From an uncultured Oscillospiraceae bacterium (GTDB lineage: Bacteria; Bacillota_A; Clostridia; Oscillospirales; Oscillospiraceae): a stretch of DNA of 64,000 nt. Of this stretch, positions 44,505 to 53,991 are shown one piece after another. Below the pieces are notes generated by a model. That model was given only the letters and a program-made list of their open reading frames with translations. It had not been told where the DNA came from and ran no database searches. How positions within the stretch are numbered: the stretch's first letter is position 1; the number at the start of each line of letters is the position of its first letter. The position numbers and the translations under genes were made by a program. The stretch is from contig CAAFFR010000051.1 in NCBI GenBank assembly GCA_900762245.1, positions 1-64,000 on the forward strand. Direction: 5' to 3'.

Positions 44505-44531
44505 GGACCGGCAGATGCGCTCTGCCGGTCC
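44505..44531 (-). terminator. terminator after the ABC permease operon
   Basis: A perfect 11-bp stem ggaccggcaga / tctgccggtcc with a 5-base loop, 62 bases past the last permease gene. Read on the minus strand TTGTTCT follows. The rest of the 298-base gap to the regulator start is AT-rich and holds no gene I can support. Confidence 0.7.
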
Positions 44532-44592
44532 AAAATGCGGAATTTACACAGCGCAGACTGTTTGATTCTGGATTCCGATGTAATAATTTCGC

Positions 44593-45477
44593 TTATTCTT
44601 TCACGCTGCCCAGGGTCATGCCGGCAATGAAGTGCTTCTGCAGCAGAGGATAAACGACCAGAATGGGCAGAACCGCCACGAATATCTGTGCTGCATTCAG
44701 GGTCTTGGAGGAAATTTCGCTGATAGCCGCAGCGCTGTGGATGTCGATACTTGCCACATCGACAGACTGAATGACATTGCGCAGATAGGTCTGCAGGGGG
44801 TACTTATCAGGGTCTGCCAGGTAGATCATGCCGTCAAACCAGGAGTTCCAGTGGCCTACCATGGTAAACAGGCCGACAGTTGCCAGAGAGGGCTTGGAAA
44901 TAGGCAGGTAGATCTTCCACAAAACCTGGAAGTGGTTGGCGCCGTCGATGAATGCGGATTCAGACAGCGCAGGGGGCAGACCACGGAAGAAGTTCAGCAT
45001 CATGATGATGTTGAAGGTCTGGACTGCGGTAGGCAGGATCAGAGCCCAAATGGTGTCGTAAATTCCCACAGCCTTGATGATCAGGAAGGTGGGGATCATA
45101 CCACCGTTAAAGACCATGGTGATCATAAACATCCACACATAGTATTTTCTGCCGTGAAATTTATGATCAGGCTGGCTCATGGAGTAAGCACACAGGATCG
45201 TTAAGCTGACGCTGATGACGGTGCCCAGAATAACACGGATCACGGAGATTCCGAAAGCCCGGAAAAATTCAGGCTGCTCAAGAATGTACTTATAGGACTC
45301 CAGAGAGAAGTCCACGGGGAAGATTGTGACCCAACCCGCAGCTGCGGCAGTGTTGGAGCTGAAGGACAGGGCAAACATATGCACCAGCGGGAATATGGAA
45401 ACTGCCATGACCAGGGTCAGGAAAGTATAGTTCAAAACCTCAAAGACCTTTCGGGAGGCAGACTTCTTAATATGCAT
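44593..45477 (-). CDS. sugar ABC transporter permease, LplC/YteP-partner type
   Basis: 294 residues with six membrane segments and the EAA loop SAFIDGANHFQVLWKIYLP, which docks the ATPase. The family (CUT1, LplC-like) imports oligosaccharides. The N-terminus KKSASRKVFEVLNYTFLTL is typical. It is the last gene of a three-gene unit with its partner permease 12 bp upstream and the binding protein before that. No ATPase gene is present, as is normal for this class, which borrows a shared MsmX-type ATPase. Confidence 0.9.
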   Translation of the reverse strand: MHIKKSASRKVFEVLNYTFLTLVMAVSIFPLVHMFALSFSSNTAAAAGWVTIFPVDFSLESYKYILEQPEFFRAFGISVIRVILGTVISVSLTILCAYSMSQPDHKFHGRKYYVWMFMITMVFNGGMIPTFLIIKAVGIYDTIWALILPTAVQTFNIIMMLNFFRGLPPALSESAFIDGANHFQVLWKIYLPISKPSLATVGLFTMVGHWNSWFDGMIYLADPDKYPLQTYLRNVIQSVDVASIDIHSAAAISEISSKTLNAAQIFVAVLPILVVYPLLQKHFIAGMTLGSVKE

Positions 45478-45489
45478 TTTCTTACCTCC

Positions 45490-46410
45490 TTAGAAGATCT
45501 TGTATCCGGCATATTTCTTTGCCAGATGGAAAGAGGTGGTGATCAGAATAATGGAGATCACAGATTTAAACAGATTGATAGCCGTGGAGACGCTGTACTG
45601 CAGATCGTTCATACCGATGCGGTAAACAAAGGTATCGATGATATCCGCAGTCTCGTAAACAACGGGGCCATACAGGTTAAAGACCTGGTCGAAGCCTGCG
45701 TTCAGGATGTTGCCCATGCCAAGGACTGTAACCAGCAGGATCATGGGCAGCAGGCTGGGCAGGGTGATGTGCAGCATCTGCTTAAAATAGCCCGCGCCGT
45801 CCACGCTGGCGGCTTCATACAGGGCAGGATCAATGCTGGTCAGCGCGGCCAGGAAGATAACGGTATTGTAGCCCACTTCCTTCCAGACATTCGTTACAAT
45901 AAACGTGGGCTGTATGGTGTCAGGATTTGCAAGGAAATTGATCCGTTCTCCTCCGAGAAGCTCAATGAGCTGGTTCACGATGCCGTTGGTGGGAGAGAGA
46001 ATATCCATCAGGATTCCGCCCAAAATGACCCATGAGAAGAAATAGGGAATATAGATGATCGTCTGAACGGATTTTTTGAAGATGGTGTTCTTCACTTCGT
46101 TCAGCAGCAGTGCCAGGACCAGAGGCACAAAAATGCTCGTAGCAATTTTCTGGATCGCGATGACCAGGGTGTTCCGCATGGCCGTCCAGAAACCGGGCAT
46201 GCCCATGATGTACTTGAAATTATCCAGACCGACCCATTCAGATTTAAAGAACAGATCCCAGCCCTTGGAGGGAACGTAATCCTGGAAGGCGATCAGAATA
46301 CCGACCATGGGGAAATAGGAGAAGATCAGCAGCAGAATGACTGCGGGAAACAGAAATAAATGCAGCGGCCACTCTGTGCGCAGATTCTTAACAAGTGTAT
46401 TTTTCTTCAT
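45490..46410 (-). CDS. sugar ABC transporter permease, LplB/YteP type
   Basis: 306 residues from the ATG at 46410, which has gaaggg upstream. Six membrane segments and the EAA loop YEAASVDGAGYFKQMLHITLP identify an LplB-type CUT1 permease. The long loop GLDNFKYIMGMPGFWTAMRN is usual for this partner. It forms the transmembrane pair with the LplC-type protein. A terminator-like hairpin between the binding-protein gene and this gene would lower its expression relative to the binding protein. Confidence 0.9.
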   Translation of the reverse strand: MKKNTLVKNLRTEWPLHLFLFPAVILLLIFSYFPMVGILIAFQDYVPSKGWDLFFKSEWVGLDNFKYIMGMPGFWTAMRNTLVIAIQKIATSIFVPLVLALLLNEVKNTIFKKSVQTIIYIPYFFSWVILGGILMDILSPTNGIVNQLIELLGGERINFLANPDTIQPTFIVTNVWKEVGYNTVIFLAALTSIDPALYEAASVDGAGYFKQMLHITLPSLLPMILLVTVLGMGNILNAGFDQVFNLYGPVVYETADIIDTFVYRIGMNDLQYSVSTAINLFKSVISIILITTSFHLAKKYAGYKIF

Positions 46411-46439
46411 GCAATTCCCTTCTTTGCTTTGAAAAAGGA

Positions 46440-46460
46440 GTGGGGTGTTTGGCACCCCAC
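46440..46460 (-). terminator. partial terminator between the binding protein and permease genes
   Basis: gtggggtg and caccccac form an 8-bp stem. Read on the minus strand CCTTTTTC follows closely. In sugar importers such hairpins let only part of the transcripts continue, which fits the need for excess binding protein. Confidence 0.6.
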
Positions 46461-46478
46461 CCCTCCGTTAGTGATCAT

Positions 46479-48167
46479 TTACTTGCTTGCGTACCACTCG
46501 TTGACTTCGGTGGTGATGTCAGCCAGACCCAGATTGTTCACTTCTTCGACGAATGCGTCGAAGTTATCCAGGGACTCAACACCCATGATGACCTTAGTGT
46601 AGTACTCGTAGACCTTATCCTCGACAATGGTCATCTTCTTAGCCATGGTCTCGGTGGGAGCACCAGTGAACTTGTTGATCAGGTACTGCTCGTTGTCATA
46701 GTAGACCTTCAGCGCAGCACAGCCGGAGCCGTCGGGACCGAAGGTTTTCCAGCCGCCGGACTCAGACATATCACCTTCCGTGTAAGCAACGATGCCATCC
46801 CAGTAAGCTGCCTTTTCTTCCGCATTCAGGTAGGAGGGATCCATGCCGTTCTCAATGGCCTGGCAGATGTGGACATGGGCATCCAGGTTTCTGGTGGGAG
46901 ACCAGGTCTTCAGCATGAAGTGATGCTGAGGGATCTGCATGGAGCCGGAACCATCGTAGTCGACCAGGTAGCTCTGATAGGTTTCCTCATCGGAGTCATG
47001 AATCGCCCAAGCCCAGAAGTTCAGCATCTTCAGAACAGCCTCGGGATGCTCACACTCGGAGTTGATAACAACATAACCGGTGATACGGGCGGAGAAGCCG
47101 GGGGTGCCGGAGCCGTCCACACCAGCGATGGGGCAAGCGACCCAGTTTGCGTTGGGATCAGCAGACATATTCAGGGGCCAGATAGCGTTCCACAGAGCGC
47201 CAAACTGAACGCCTGCGTTGTCGCCAGCGATGACCTCGATAGCGCCGGTGTCATCCTTAGCGGAGAAATCCTCCTGGATCAGGCCTTCCTGATACATCTT
47301 AGCCAGATATGCCAGAGCGTCCTTAACCTCGGGCTGGATCGCGCCGTAGGTCAGACCGCCGTTGCTGTCCTCCAGCCACATGGTGGGATATGCGCCAAAG
47401 CCGTTGAAGATACCAACGCCATCGCTCAGGCCAGCGGACAGGAAGTTCTTGTGGAATGCGATACCGATGGTGTCATCAGCGCTGTCGCCGTCGGGGTCAT
47501 TCTCGGAGAAGGCCTTCATAACATTGTACAGTTCTTCCATGGTGGTGGGTCTCTCCAGACCCAGGTTGTCCAGCCAATCCTGCCGGATCCACATCAGAGT
47601 GGAAGCGTCGATGGAGGAGTCAACCAGAGGAATGGCGATCAGCTTGCCGTCGAAGGTAGCGGACTCCAGGGGAGCATTGCCTTCAGCGGTGGTGATTTCC
47701 TTAACAGTCTCAGAAGCGTAGGTGTCCCAAATGCCCTGCAGATCCTTGTTGATCAAATCGGTCTTTGCCAGCAGCGCCAGCTGTACATCGGAAACGACCA
47801 TGAAGTCGGGGATGTCACCGGTGGCGATAGCGGTGCTCTTCTTGGTCTCTGCGTCCTCAGCGGTGTCGGCAGCGTACCACAGGTAATCAATCTCAACATT
47901 GGTAGCGGCCTTCATATCCTGAATCATCTTGTACTCTTCCAACTGGGAGGGGTCAAAGAAGTTCAGGATGGGTGCGGAGATCTCGAAGAAAGAGGTCAGG
48001 GTGACGGTTTCTTCATAGGGCGCGGTGATGTCGATGGGAGTGGTGTCGCCGGGGGTATCCTGATTCTGTGCGGGTTCCTTATCGTCAGAACCGCCACAGC
48101 CGGCCAGCATGCCGACTACCATCGCAATTGCCATCAGCAGACTCAGGATCTTCTTCAGGTTTTTCAT
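46479..48167 (-). CDS. lipoprotein sugar-binding protein of an ABC importer (LplA type)
   Basis: 562 residues. A lipoprotein signal (MKNLKKILSLLMAIAMVVG, then the lipobox MLAGC with the acylated Cys at about residue 24) is followed by an acidic linker. The rest is a type I extracellular binding protein of the long LplA/YtcQ class, usual length ~500-560, with several Trp-rich loops (FLSAGLSDG, LEDSNGGLTY). It captures an oligosaccharide outside the membrane and delivers it to the permease pair. The gene opens the unit and has a strong upstream promoter. The ligand is probably a plant rhamno- or gluco-oligosaccharide, judged by context only. Confidence 0.9.
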   Translation of the reverse strand: MKNLKKILSLLMAIAMVVGMLAGCGGSDDKEPAQNQDTPGDTTPIDITAPYEETVTLTSFFEISAPILNFFDPSQLEEYKMIQDMKAATNVEIDYLWYAADTAEDAETKKSTAIATGDIPDFMVVSDVQLALLAKTDLINKDLQGIWDTYASETVKEITTAEGNAPLESATFDGKLIAIPLVDSSIDASTLMWIRQDWLDNLGLERPTTMEELYNVMKAFSENDPDGDSADDTIGIAFHKNFLSAGLSDGVGIFNGFGAYPTMWLEDSNGGLTYGAIQPEVKDALAYLAKMYQEGLIQEDFSAKDDTGAIEVIAGDNAGVQFGALWNAIWPLNMSADPNANWVACPIAGVDGSGTPGFSARITGYVVINSECEHPEAVLKMLNFWAWAIHDSDEETYQSYLVDYDGSGSMQIPQHHFMLKTWSPTRNLDAHVHICQAIENGMDPSYLNAEEKAAYWDGIVAYTEGDMSESGGWKTFGPDGSGCAALKVYYDNEQYLINKFTGAPTETMAKKMTIVEDKVYEYYTKVIMGVESLDNFDAFVEEVNNLGLADITTEVNEWYASK

Positions 48168-48266
48168 TGTTTTTCCTCCTTGTTTTTATTATAATGGGCC
48201 TCTGTTTCTGCGCACTCTGCACAAAAACCAGGGCACCATCAAATACGGTTTATACTTTCTGACCTA

Positions 48267-48295
48267 ATTCTATCTTTTTTGTGAATGAAATTCAA
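48267..48295 (-). promoter_or_regulatory. promoter of the ABC importer operon
   Basis: On the minus strand TTGAAT (48295-48290), 17 bases, TAGAAT (48272-48267). It lies about 100 bases before the binding-protein ATG, in a 214-bp AT-rich gap with no gene. Confidence 0.5.
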
Positions 48296-48381
48296 TGAAC
48301 CATTCTTGATATTGATATCACAAAATTGACCAATTTAACTCATTAACCCCCGGAGGAAACTATTCATTTTCACGGAAACGT

Positions 48382-50127
48382 TTACAGATGAATCTCCGCG
48401 TCAAAGACAACACGGACACGTAATCCATGTTTTTCGCTGGGTGAAAGCAGAATGCCGCTCTTTTCTCCGTAAAACAGCCGCATCCTGCGCTGTATATTGG
48501 TCAGGGCATGGTTCAGAGAATCTCCCGAGAAGGTGTTCATCTGATCCGATATGGCTGCCACCCGCTCCTGCGTCATGGTCCCTCCGTTGTCTTCGATATC
48601 GATATACAGAAGTGTTCCCTCCTGATGATAGGATACCCGCAGCAAGCCGCCCTTCACCGTATTTCGCAGTCCGTAGTTGTAGGCGTTTTCTACAATAGGC
48701 TGAAGGATCAGCTTCGGCACCCGGTAGGAGGCCCACTCCGGCGGAAGCTCTTGGGTCTCCACGTTGATCATATCCGAAAAGCGCATCTGCTGGATCTCGA
48801 TGTAATTTTCCATATGCGCCACTTCCCCGGCCAGGTCAATGACCTGATCCGTTTCCTTATTCAGGAAGCGGTAATACTTTGCCAGCGCGGTGACCAGAGT
48901 CTCGATCTGCTCGTATTCTTCGTTATGGGCCAGGAATTTGATATTGTAAAAGCTGTTGTACAGGAAATGAGGATTGATCTGGGATTGCAGCTGGATCATC
49001 TCCGCCCGCTGACGAAGGGCCTCCTTTTCCCGAACATTTTCGATCAGTTCTTCGATGCGGTCTACCATGTGGTTGAAGGATTCATATATAACGCCAAATT
49101 CATCCCTATTCTGGTGATGGAGCCTGACAGTTTCATGGCCGGAGCGAACTGTCTCCAGAGCCTCCACAATGATCCGCAGGGGCTTTGTAACGGTTTTGTT
49201 GGCCCAAAGGATCAGAAACAGGAACATGATGCCCATGGCAAGGAAGATCACCGCCATATTCATCAGGGTGTTTCCAGCAGACCAGGCTATGGCGTTGGAA
49301 TCCTGATAGGTCACCAGAGTCAAATTATAGTTGGATATCCGGGAGGAAGAAATAAAATATTCCCCATCCTCCACTTGAATGGTATCCGTCAGCAGTTGCT
49401 CCTCCCAGCTTCGCTCGGAACCTGACCAACTCTCAAAGATCCGATCATCCCGCTGTGTATGAGAATAGGGGAGCTGGTGGTGATTCTTGTCACTGTACAC
49501 CCAGAACGCGCTTTCATGCTCCGTGCCACAGAATTGCGCGATGAAGTTTTGCAAATGCTCCTGTGAAAGCACGATCCGGATCAAAAAGTCAGGAACATAG
49601 TCATCAGCTGATGCCACAGTCAGCGGGCTGGATAGAATCAGCTCCAAATGCCCATCATGGAGGATCAGATGATCGGCATTGTTCTTGGGCGCATGGTATG
49701 CACCGGTCTGCGTGAAATCCTTTTTCTGATAGCCCGTATCCGAGCTCAGTTCGATTTGCTCCATGGGGAAAGAAATAACGATTTCCTCAATAATGCTGTT
49801 GATACTTTGGGTGCTTTCAATAAATGTCATAAGCTCCAGGATCAGCTGTCCCCGCTCGTAATCGTCCGGATAAAGACCCAGAGCCAGCTGGGCCACACGG
49901 GAATCCGACAGCAGCTGCAGCTGCACATTCACTACAGCCCGGATCTCCTCCTCCATCACCATGGTGCTGCTGGCGACCCGGTTGGCAAGGGTATTTTCTT
50001 CCACGGTGCGCTCACGGGAGACATACTGCATAAACAGCCCCGCAACGATCATATAGATCACAACGACCATCAGCATAAACAGCGCGAACAGCCGTGTGAA
50101 CACACTGACGGTTCCCTGCTTTTTCAT
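48382..50127 (-). CDS. YesM-type sensor histidine kinase
   Basis: 581 residues. One membrane segment near the N-terminus (LFALFMLMVVVIYMIVAGLF), a large extracytoplasmic sensor, a second segment (~285-305), a HAMP domain (NKTVTKPLRIIVEALETV), then the HisKA-type core of the LytS/YesM class. The H-box is LQSQINPHFLYNSFYNIKF, the N-box PKLILQPIVENAYNYG and the G-box DIEDNGG. It should autophosphorylate and pass phosphate to the YesN-type regulator across the importer operon. The MATE gene upstream ends 6 bp before its ATG, so they share a transcript. Confidence 0.9.
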   Translation of the reverse strand: MKKQGTVSVFTRLFALFMLMVVVIYMIVAGLFMQYVSRERTVEENTLANRVASSTMVMEEEIRAVVNVQLQLLSDSRVAQLALGLYPDDYERGQLILELMTFIESTQSINSIIEEIVISFPMEQIELSSDTGYQKKDFTQTGAYHAPKNNADHLILHDGHLELILSSPLTVASADDYVPDFLIRIVLSQEHLQNFIAQFCGTEHESAFWVYSDKNHHQLPYSHTQRDDRIFESWSGSERSWEEQLLTDTIQVEDGEYFISSSRISNYNLTLVTYQDSNAIAWSAGNTLMNMAVIFLAMGIMFLFLILWANKTVTKPLRIIVEALETVRSGHETVRLHHQNRDEFGVIYESFNHMVDRIEELIENVREKEALRQRAEMIQLQSQINPHFLYNSFYNIKFLAHNEEYEQIETLVTALAKYYRFLNKETDQVIDLAGEVAHMENYIEIQQMRFSDMINVETQELPPEWASYRVPKLILQPIVENAYNYGLRNTVKGGLLRVSYHQEGTLLYIDIEDNGGTMTQERVAAISDQMNTFSGDSLNHALTNIQRRMRLFYGEKSGILLSPSEKHGLRVRVVFDAEIHL

Positions 50128-50133
50128 GGACCA

Positions 50134-51477
50134 TCACCCCAAATCCTTATGTTTTCTGTTTCGGTACCAATAGTATACCACACACATAACCGTCTGGACA
50201 AGACTGGATGCCGGGGTAGCCAGTCCGATATGGAAAAGATTCACCGGCACCATCCGGCTCATAAAGTAGGATACGGGAATGCGGACACAGAAGGCACCAA
50301 AAATACCCTGGATCATGGCAAATGCCGTCGCTCCGCAGCCATTAAAATAACCTACCATGCAGAACATAACCGAAACCAGCAGCGTATCGATGGCATAAGC
50401 CTTCAGATACTGGGCAGCCGCCTCGATGACCGCGGCGTCACTGCTGAAAATGGATGCCAGGATATCTCCGTGGAAGAATGAGACATAGGATGCCGCCGCC
50501 CCCACCGCAAAGGAGGATGCGATACCGTAGAGCAATGCTTTTTTTGCCCGCTCAGGTTTTTGGGCACCCATATTCTGGGCCACCACGGAGGTCATTGTCT
50601 GACTAAAGGCAGATGGGGCCAGCAACACAAAGCCGCAGAGCTTCTCCGCAACGCCCACACCTGCGGAAACTACAACACCCAGAGAATTGACAATGGCAGT
50701 AAGCACGAGAAACGATACATTCACAAGCGAGTCCTGGAGCGCAACGGGAATACCCAGCCGCAGGATCTCCCGGATCTGAGTGGTATCAGGCCGCAGATCC
50801 TTCCGTGTTACGGTAAAAGGAAGCTTCTGCCGGGCTACAAGCACCAGAGACAGCACCACACTCAAAAACTGAGCAAATACAGTCGCGATAGCTGCACCGG
50901 CTGTGGCCATTCCAAATCCTGCTACAAGGATCAGATCTCCTACAATATTGACCACGCAGGCAATGGCAACGGTGATCAGAGGAATCGTAGAATTACCGAT
51001 TCCACGAAAAATACTACCCAGTACATTATAGGCAACGATGAATGCAGTACCGGCACCGCAGATGCGGATATAGGTGATGGTAGCATCCAGAGCCTCAGCA
51101 GGCGTGTGCATAAGCGCAGCGATTTGGGGAGCAAAAACCACCATAACTGCGGTGATCACGATGCTCATGACGCCAAACAGGAATATACTGGAACCGATGA
51201 TCTTCCCAGCCTCCTGAGGCCGGCCCTCACCTAAGCGCCGACCAAGCAGCACCGTGGTGCCCACGGCAATGCCCATGACAAAGGAAGTGATCAGCGTCAT
51301 GACCCAGCTTCCGGTGGAAATGGCAGAGGCATCCGCTGCTGTGGCAAACTTTCCCACCACCATCATATCCACCGCGCCGTACATTGTTTGCAGGAACATG
51401 GCCGCAAGGGCAGGCATGGCAAACCGAATCAGCGGCAGAAACAGTCCGCCTTCCGTAAAATTCTGACTTTTTTTCAT
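50134..51477 (-). CDS. MATE-family efflux transporter
   Basis: 447 residues with about 12 membrane segments in two homologous halves, each with the MATE pattern (GGLFLPLIRFAMPALAAMF, then SLVNVSFLVLTAIVNSLG). It exports cationic or aromatic compounds, driven by sodium or protons. It is co-transcribed with the YesM kinase, which is unusual, and is preceded by a leader that ends in a terminator-like hairpin. In this setting it could export toxic aglycones, but that is only suggested by context. The start is clear, with ggggagt upstream. Confidence 0.9.
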   Translation of the reverse strand: MKKSQNFTEGGLFLPLIRFAMPALAAMFLQTMYGAVDMMVVGKFATAADASAISTGSWVMTLITSFVMGIAVGTTVLLGRRLGEGRPQEAGKIIGSSIFLFGVMSIVITAVMVVFAPQIAALMHTPAEALDATITYIRICGAGTAFIVAYNVLGSIFRGIGNSTIPLITVAIACVVNIVGDLILVAGFGMATAGAAIATVFAQFLSVVLSLVLVARQKLPFTVTRKDLRPDTTQIREILRLGIPVALQDSLVNVSFLVLTAIVNSLGVVVSAGVGVAEKLCGFVLLAPSAFSQTMTSVVAQNMGAQKPERAKKALLYGIASSFAVGAAASYVSFFHGDILASIFSSDAAVIEAAAQYLKAYAIDTLLVSVMFCMVGYFNGCGATAFAMIQGIFGAFCVRIPVSYFMSRMVPVNLFHIGLATPASSLVQTVMCVVYYWYRNRKHKDLG

Positions 51478-51502
51478 AGCTATACTCCCCTTAACAAAAA
51501 AG

Positions 51503-51591
51503 CCGGATAAGCGCAGACCGTCTCAGGCCAGCATCTTATCCGGTTATCATTTCAAACGAATGATTCACCCTCCGATGATACTGTCATTATA
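51503..51591 (-). promoter_or_regulatory. attenuator-like leader of the MATE gene
   Basis: From a predicted start near 51580 the leader runs about 100 bases to the MATE ATG. It contains a 9-bp stem ccggataag/cttatccgg (51503-51543) that on the minus strand is followed by TTTTTTG, a full intrinsic terminator between promoter and gene. Upstream segments (atcat/atgat) could form alternative pairs. I do not recognise a known riboswitch class. Confidence 0.5.
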
Positions 51592-51615
51592 TGGCAGGAT
51601 ATTTAACGTTGTCAA
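51586..51615 (-). promoter_or_regulatory. promoter of the MATE-YesM unit
   Basis: On the minus strand TTGACA (51615-51610), 18 bases, TATAAT (51591-51586), both perfect consensus hexamers. Confidence 0.75.
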
Positions 51616-51744
51616 GAAACGGAATTTGACATTCTCTGTGAAATATATCAAAAATTTGCTATTTTATTCCTCAAGAATTGACCATTGTCACCATTATTTC
51701 CTTGGGATAAAATAGAAGTCATCACCTATATATGAGGAATTGAT

Positions 51745-52386
51745 ATGGATATGAGTATTGACAGCAAATTCTTCCACTTTATGAACAAGATCGCTGACTG
51801 TATGATCCTAAGCGTCCTGTGGTCTGTTTTCTCTATACCGATAGTTACCTCCGGTGCGGCCGGAAGCGCACTGTATTACTGTGTGCTCAAGGTTTTGCGC
51901 GAGGACAGTGGCTCCCCTGTGAAAGATTTCTGGCGGTCCTTTCGCGCTAATTTCAGGCAGAGCAGCATCGTTTTCTGTCTGTTTGCGGCTGTCTGCTGTG
52001 CCGTCAGTGCTGTGGGCACCGCAATTTATGCCGCGTCCCAAACCGACCGGACTCTGACCAATATCTACCTGGTGTTTTTATTTCTGTTGCTGTTTTTCAT
52101 TGCCTGGCTCCACTACATTCTTTCTTACATCGCCCGGTTTGAGGCACCCTTGAAAATTGTTCTGAAAAACAGCCTTGTGATCTGCCTTGCCAATCTGCCC
52201 GCCTCCATATCCTTCGCGGTGCTGTTTGCAGTAGTGCTGGGCGGCGTGATCCTGACGCTCCCTGCCTCCGCCATGAGCTTCCTGCTGGTCCCAGGACTGT
52301 ACGCCTGGGTCAACAGCCTCCTGATGGAAAGGATCTACCGAAAGTATCTGCCGGATACAAGCTCCGAAACCGATCCACCGGCATGA
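51745..52386 (+). CDS. YesL-type DUF624 membrane protein
   Basis: 213 residues with five or six hydrophobic segments and the DUF624 start FFHFMNKIADCMILSVLWSV followed by PIVTSGAAGSALYYC. YesL proteins accompany YesMN systems and LplABC-type importers in Bacilli and Clostridia, and are taken to help sensing or transport of plant glycans. It is read alone in the plus direction, divergent from the MATE-kinase unit, with gaggaatt before its ATG. A strong terminator follows it. Confidence 0.87.
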   Translation: MDMSIDSKFFHFMNKIADCMILSVLWSVFSIPIVTSGAAGSALYYCVLKVLREDSGSPVKDFWRSFRANFRQSSIVFCLFAAVCCAVSAVGTAIYAASQTDRTLTNIYLVFLFLLLFFIAWLHYILSYIARFEAPLKIVLKNSLVICLANLPASISFAVLFAVVLGGVILTLPASAMSFLLVPGLYAWVNSLLMERIYRKYLPDTSSETDPPA

Positions 52387-52404
52387 TTGCTCTATGATAC
52401 GAAG

Positions 52405-52435
52405 CAGCCCCCATCCCGGTCTGGGATGGGGGCTG
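52405..52435 (+). terminator. terminator after the YesL-type gene
   Basis: A 13-bp perfect stem cagcccccatccc / gggatgggggctg with a 5-base loop, followed by tttt. It separates the plus-strand yesL gene from the convergent hydrolase gene. Confidence 0.85.
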
Positions 52436-52443
52436 TTTTGCTG

Positions 52444-53976
52444 TTATTTCTCGACTGTTGCCAGAACTGCCATGTATTCCCGGGAGGGCAGCGGTACATT
52501 CACTACACCGCTTGCCCCTTCCATAACGATTTCACGGGTCATGTTCCATACATCGATCACTTCGATACGATAGGTCTTATCCTCCGGCAGACGCATTCTG
52601 GACTGATAGGGGCAGAATCTTCCGTGATATGTCAGATAGGCCTCCTCACCGCAGTGGCCGCTGGCCGTAAGCTCAGAGTTGATCAGCACATGACGCATTC
52701 CGGGCTCCATACGCTTCAACCCCTTTGCCATCGCCCCCATACCAGGGAACTCTTTTATCTTCTGTGCCAGCTCTTCCTGCGTAAACTTCAGGATATCTCC
52801 CATGCTTCTCTGAGGCATAGGCTCCAGGGCACCCGGCAGACTGTAAAGAATGTCCTTCAGAAAACCGATCCGTGATGCACTGACGCCCTTCAGCTTGCCG
52901 CCACAGGCCCACCAGATGATGTCGTTCTCATCCATAAAGGTATCGCCATGGGTAGCATACGCACCGTAGGCGCAGATTGTCCAGAACCGGTGAGTCAGCT
53001 CCAAGCCGGAAATGTTACCCCACATGAAGGTCAGATTTCCCTCATAGCAGATCTCATCATACACCACAGGCTTTCCGTACTCTTCGATCCAGCTGCCGGC
53101 ATTTTCTACCCAGCGGGTCTGCAAGCAGGCATGGGTCACATTGGGACGGGCAAAATCATACGCGGCAGTGCAGTTATGATTGCTTAAAAGATGACCGTAA
53201 GGGTCATTCCGGGCAACAAACTCCTCCACCTCGTACCACTTTTCCAGATCCCAGCCAACCATCAGGTCATATTCATTGGCAAGGCTCCACCAGATGTTGG
53301 GCCGGGCAGCCAGTCTACGGATCACAGTATCCAGGTAGATCAGGTTATCCGCCTGAGACATGGAACTGTAGCCCCAGCAGTCATAGGGATGGAACAAAAT
53401 CAGATCCACCTCAATGCCCAGTGCCTCCATACAGTCCAGATGGCCCTCAAAGCGATGCCAGAATTCGGGATTCGGCCTATGCACATCGGGTTTGCCCTCG
53501 GCATTCATCAGATACGGATGAACGGGAGGCTCTCCCTCGATCAGATCATAATGCTTGGGGAATACGCACATACGGACCTTGTTAAAGGGCGCGTCTGCCA
53601 GCGTTGCAAAGGTCTGCTCAATGATCTCATCCGTCTGATGGGTCATGGCATAGATGGTGGTACCAAAGGGCAGATATTTGCTTCCGTCCTCATACACAAA
53701 ATGCGTTCCCTCAACCTTTACCATGCCGTGGGCGGTTTCATCCGCTTCGCACATCTCCTCGCCGGAAGCATTCACCGCACCGCCGACCTCCCAGTGCCAC
53801 AGACCCGTTTTCTTGGGCAAAAAGCGTACCTTGTAGATACCCTCGCCATCATAGAAGCCCTTTACGCGCACCTGATCCTCTCCACAGGTAAAGACTGCAG
53901 TAATATCTGCCTGCGCCCAGGCATCCTTCAGCACCTCACCGTGAAAGACCAGTTCAAAGGTTTTATACTGTTTCAT
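52444..53976 (-). CDS. DUF5060/DUF4038 apiosidase-like glycoside hydrolase
   Basis: 510 residues in the order DUF5060 beta domain (residues 1-~75), DUF4038 apiosidase-like TIM barrel (~85-380), and a C-terminal beta domain. Candidate catalytic acids are Glu in WWSLANEYDLM and Glu in VVYDEICYEGN, at the ends of barrel strands as in this clan. Relatives include the GH140 apiosidase of Bacteroides, which removes D-apiose from rhamnogalacturonan II. No signal peptide, so substrates must be imported. The gene lies 15 bp upstream of the FGGY kinase gene. Specificity for apiose is inferred from family and neighbours. Confidence 0.78.
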   Translation of the reverse strand: MKQYKTFELVFHGEVLKDAWAQADITAVFTCGEDQVRVKGFYDGEGIYKVRFLPKKTGLWHWEVGGAVNASGEEMCEADETAHGMVKVEGTHFVYEDGSKYLPFGTTIYAMTHQTDEIIEQTFATLADAPFNKVRMCVFPKHYDLIEGEPPVHPYLMNAEGKPDVHRPNPEFWHRFEGHLDCMEALGIEVDLILFHPYDCWGYSSMSQADNLIYLDTVIRRLAARPNIWWSLANEYDLMVGWDLEKWYEVEEFVARNDPYGHLLSNHNCTAAYDFARPNVTHACLQTRWVENAGSWIEEYGKPVVYDEICYEGNLTFMWGNISGLELTHRFWTICAYGAYATHGDTFMDENDIIWWACGGKLKGVSASRIGFLKDILYSLPGALEPMPQRSMGDILKFTQEELAQKIKEFPGMGAMAKGLKRMEPGMRHVLINSELTASGHCGEEAYLTYHGRFCPYQSRMRLPEDKTYRIEVIDVWNMTREIVMEGASGVVNVPLPSREYMAVLATVEK

Positions 53977-53991
53977 ATGCTGTCCTCCTTC

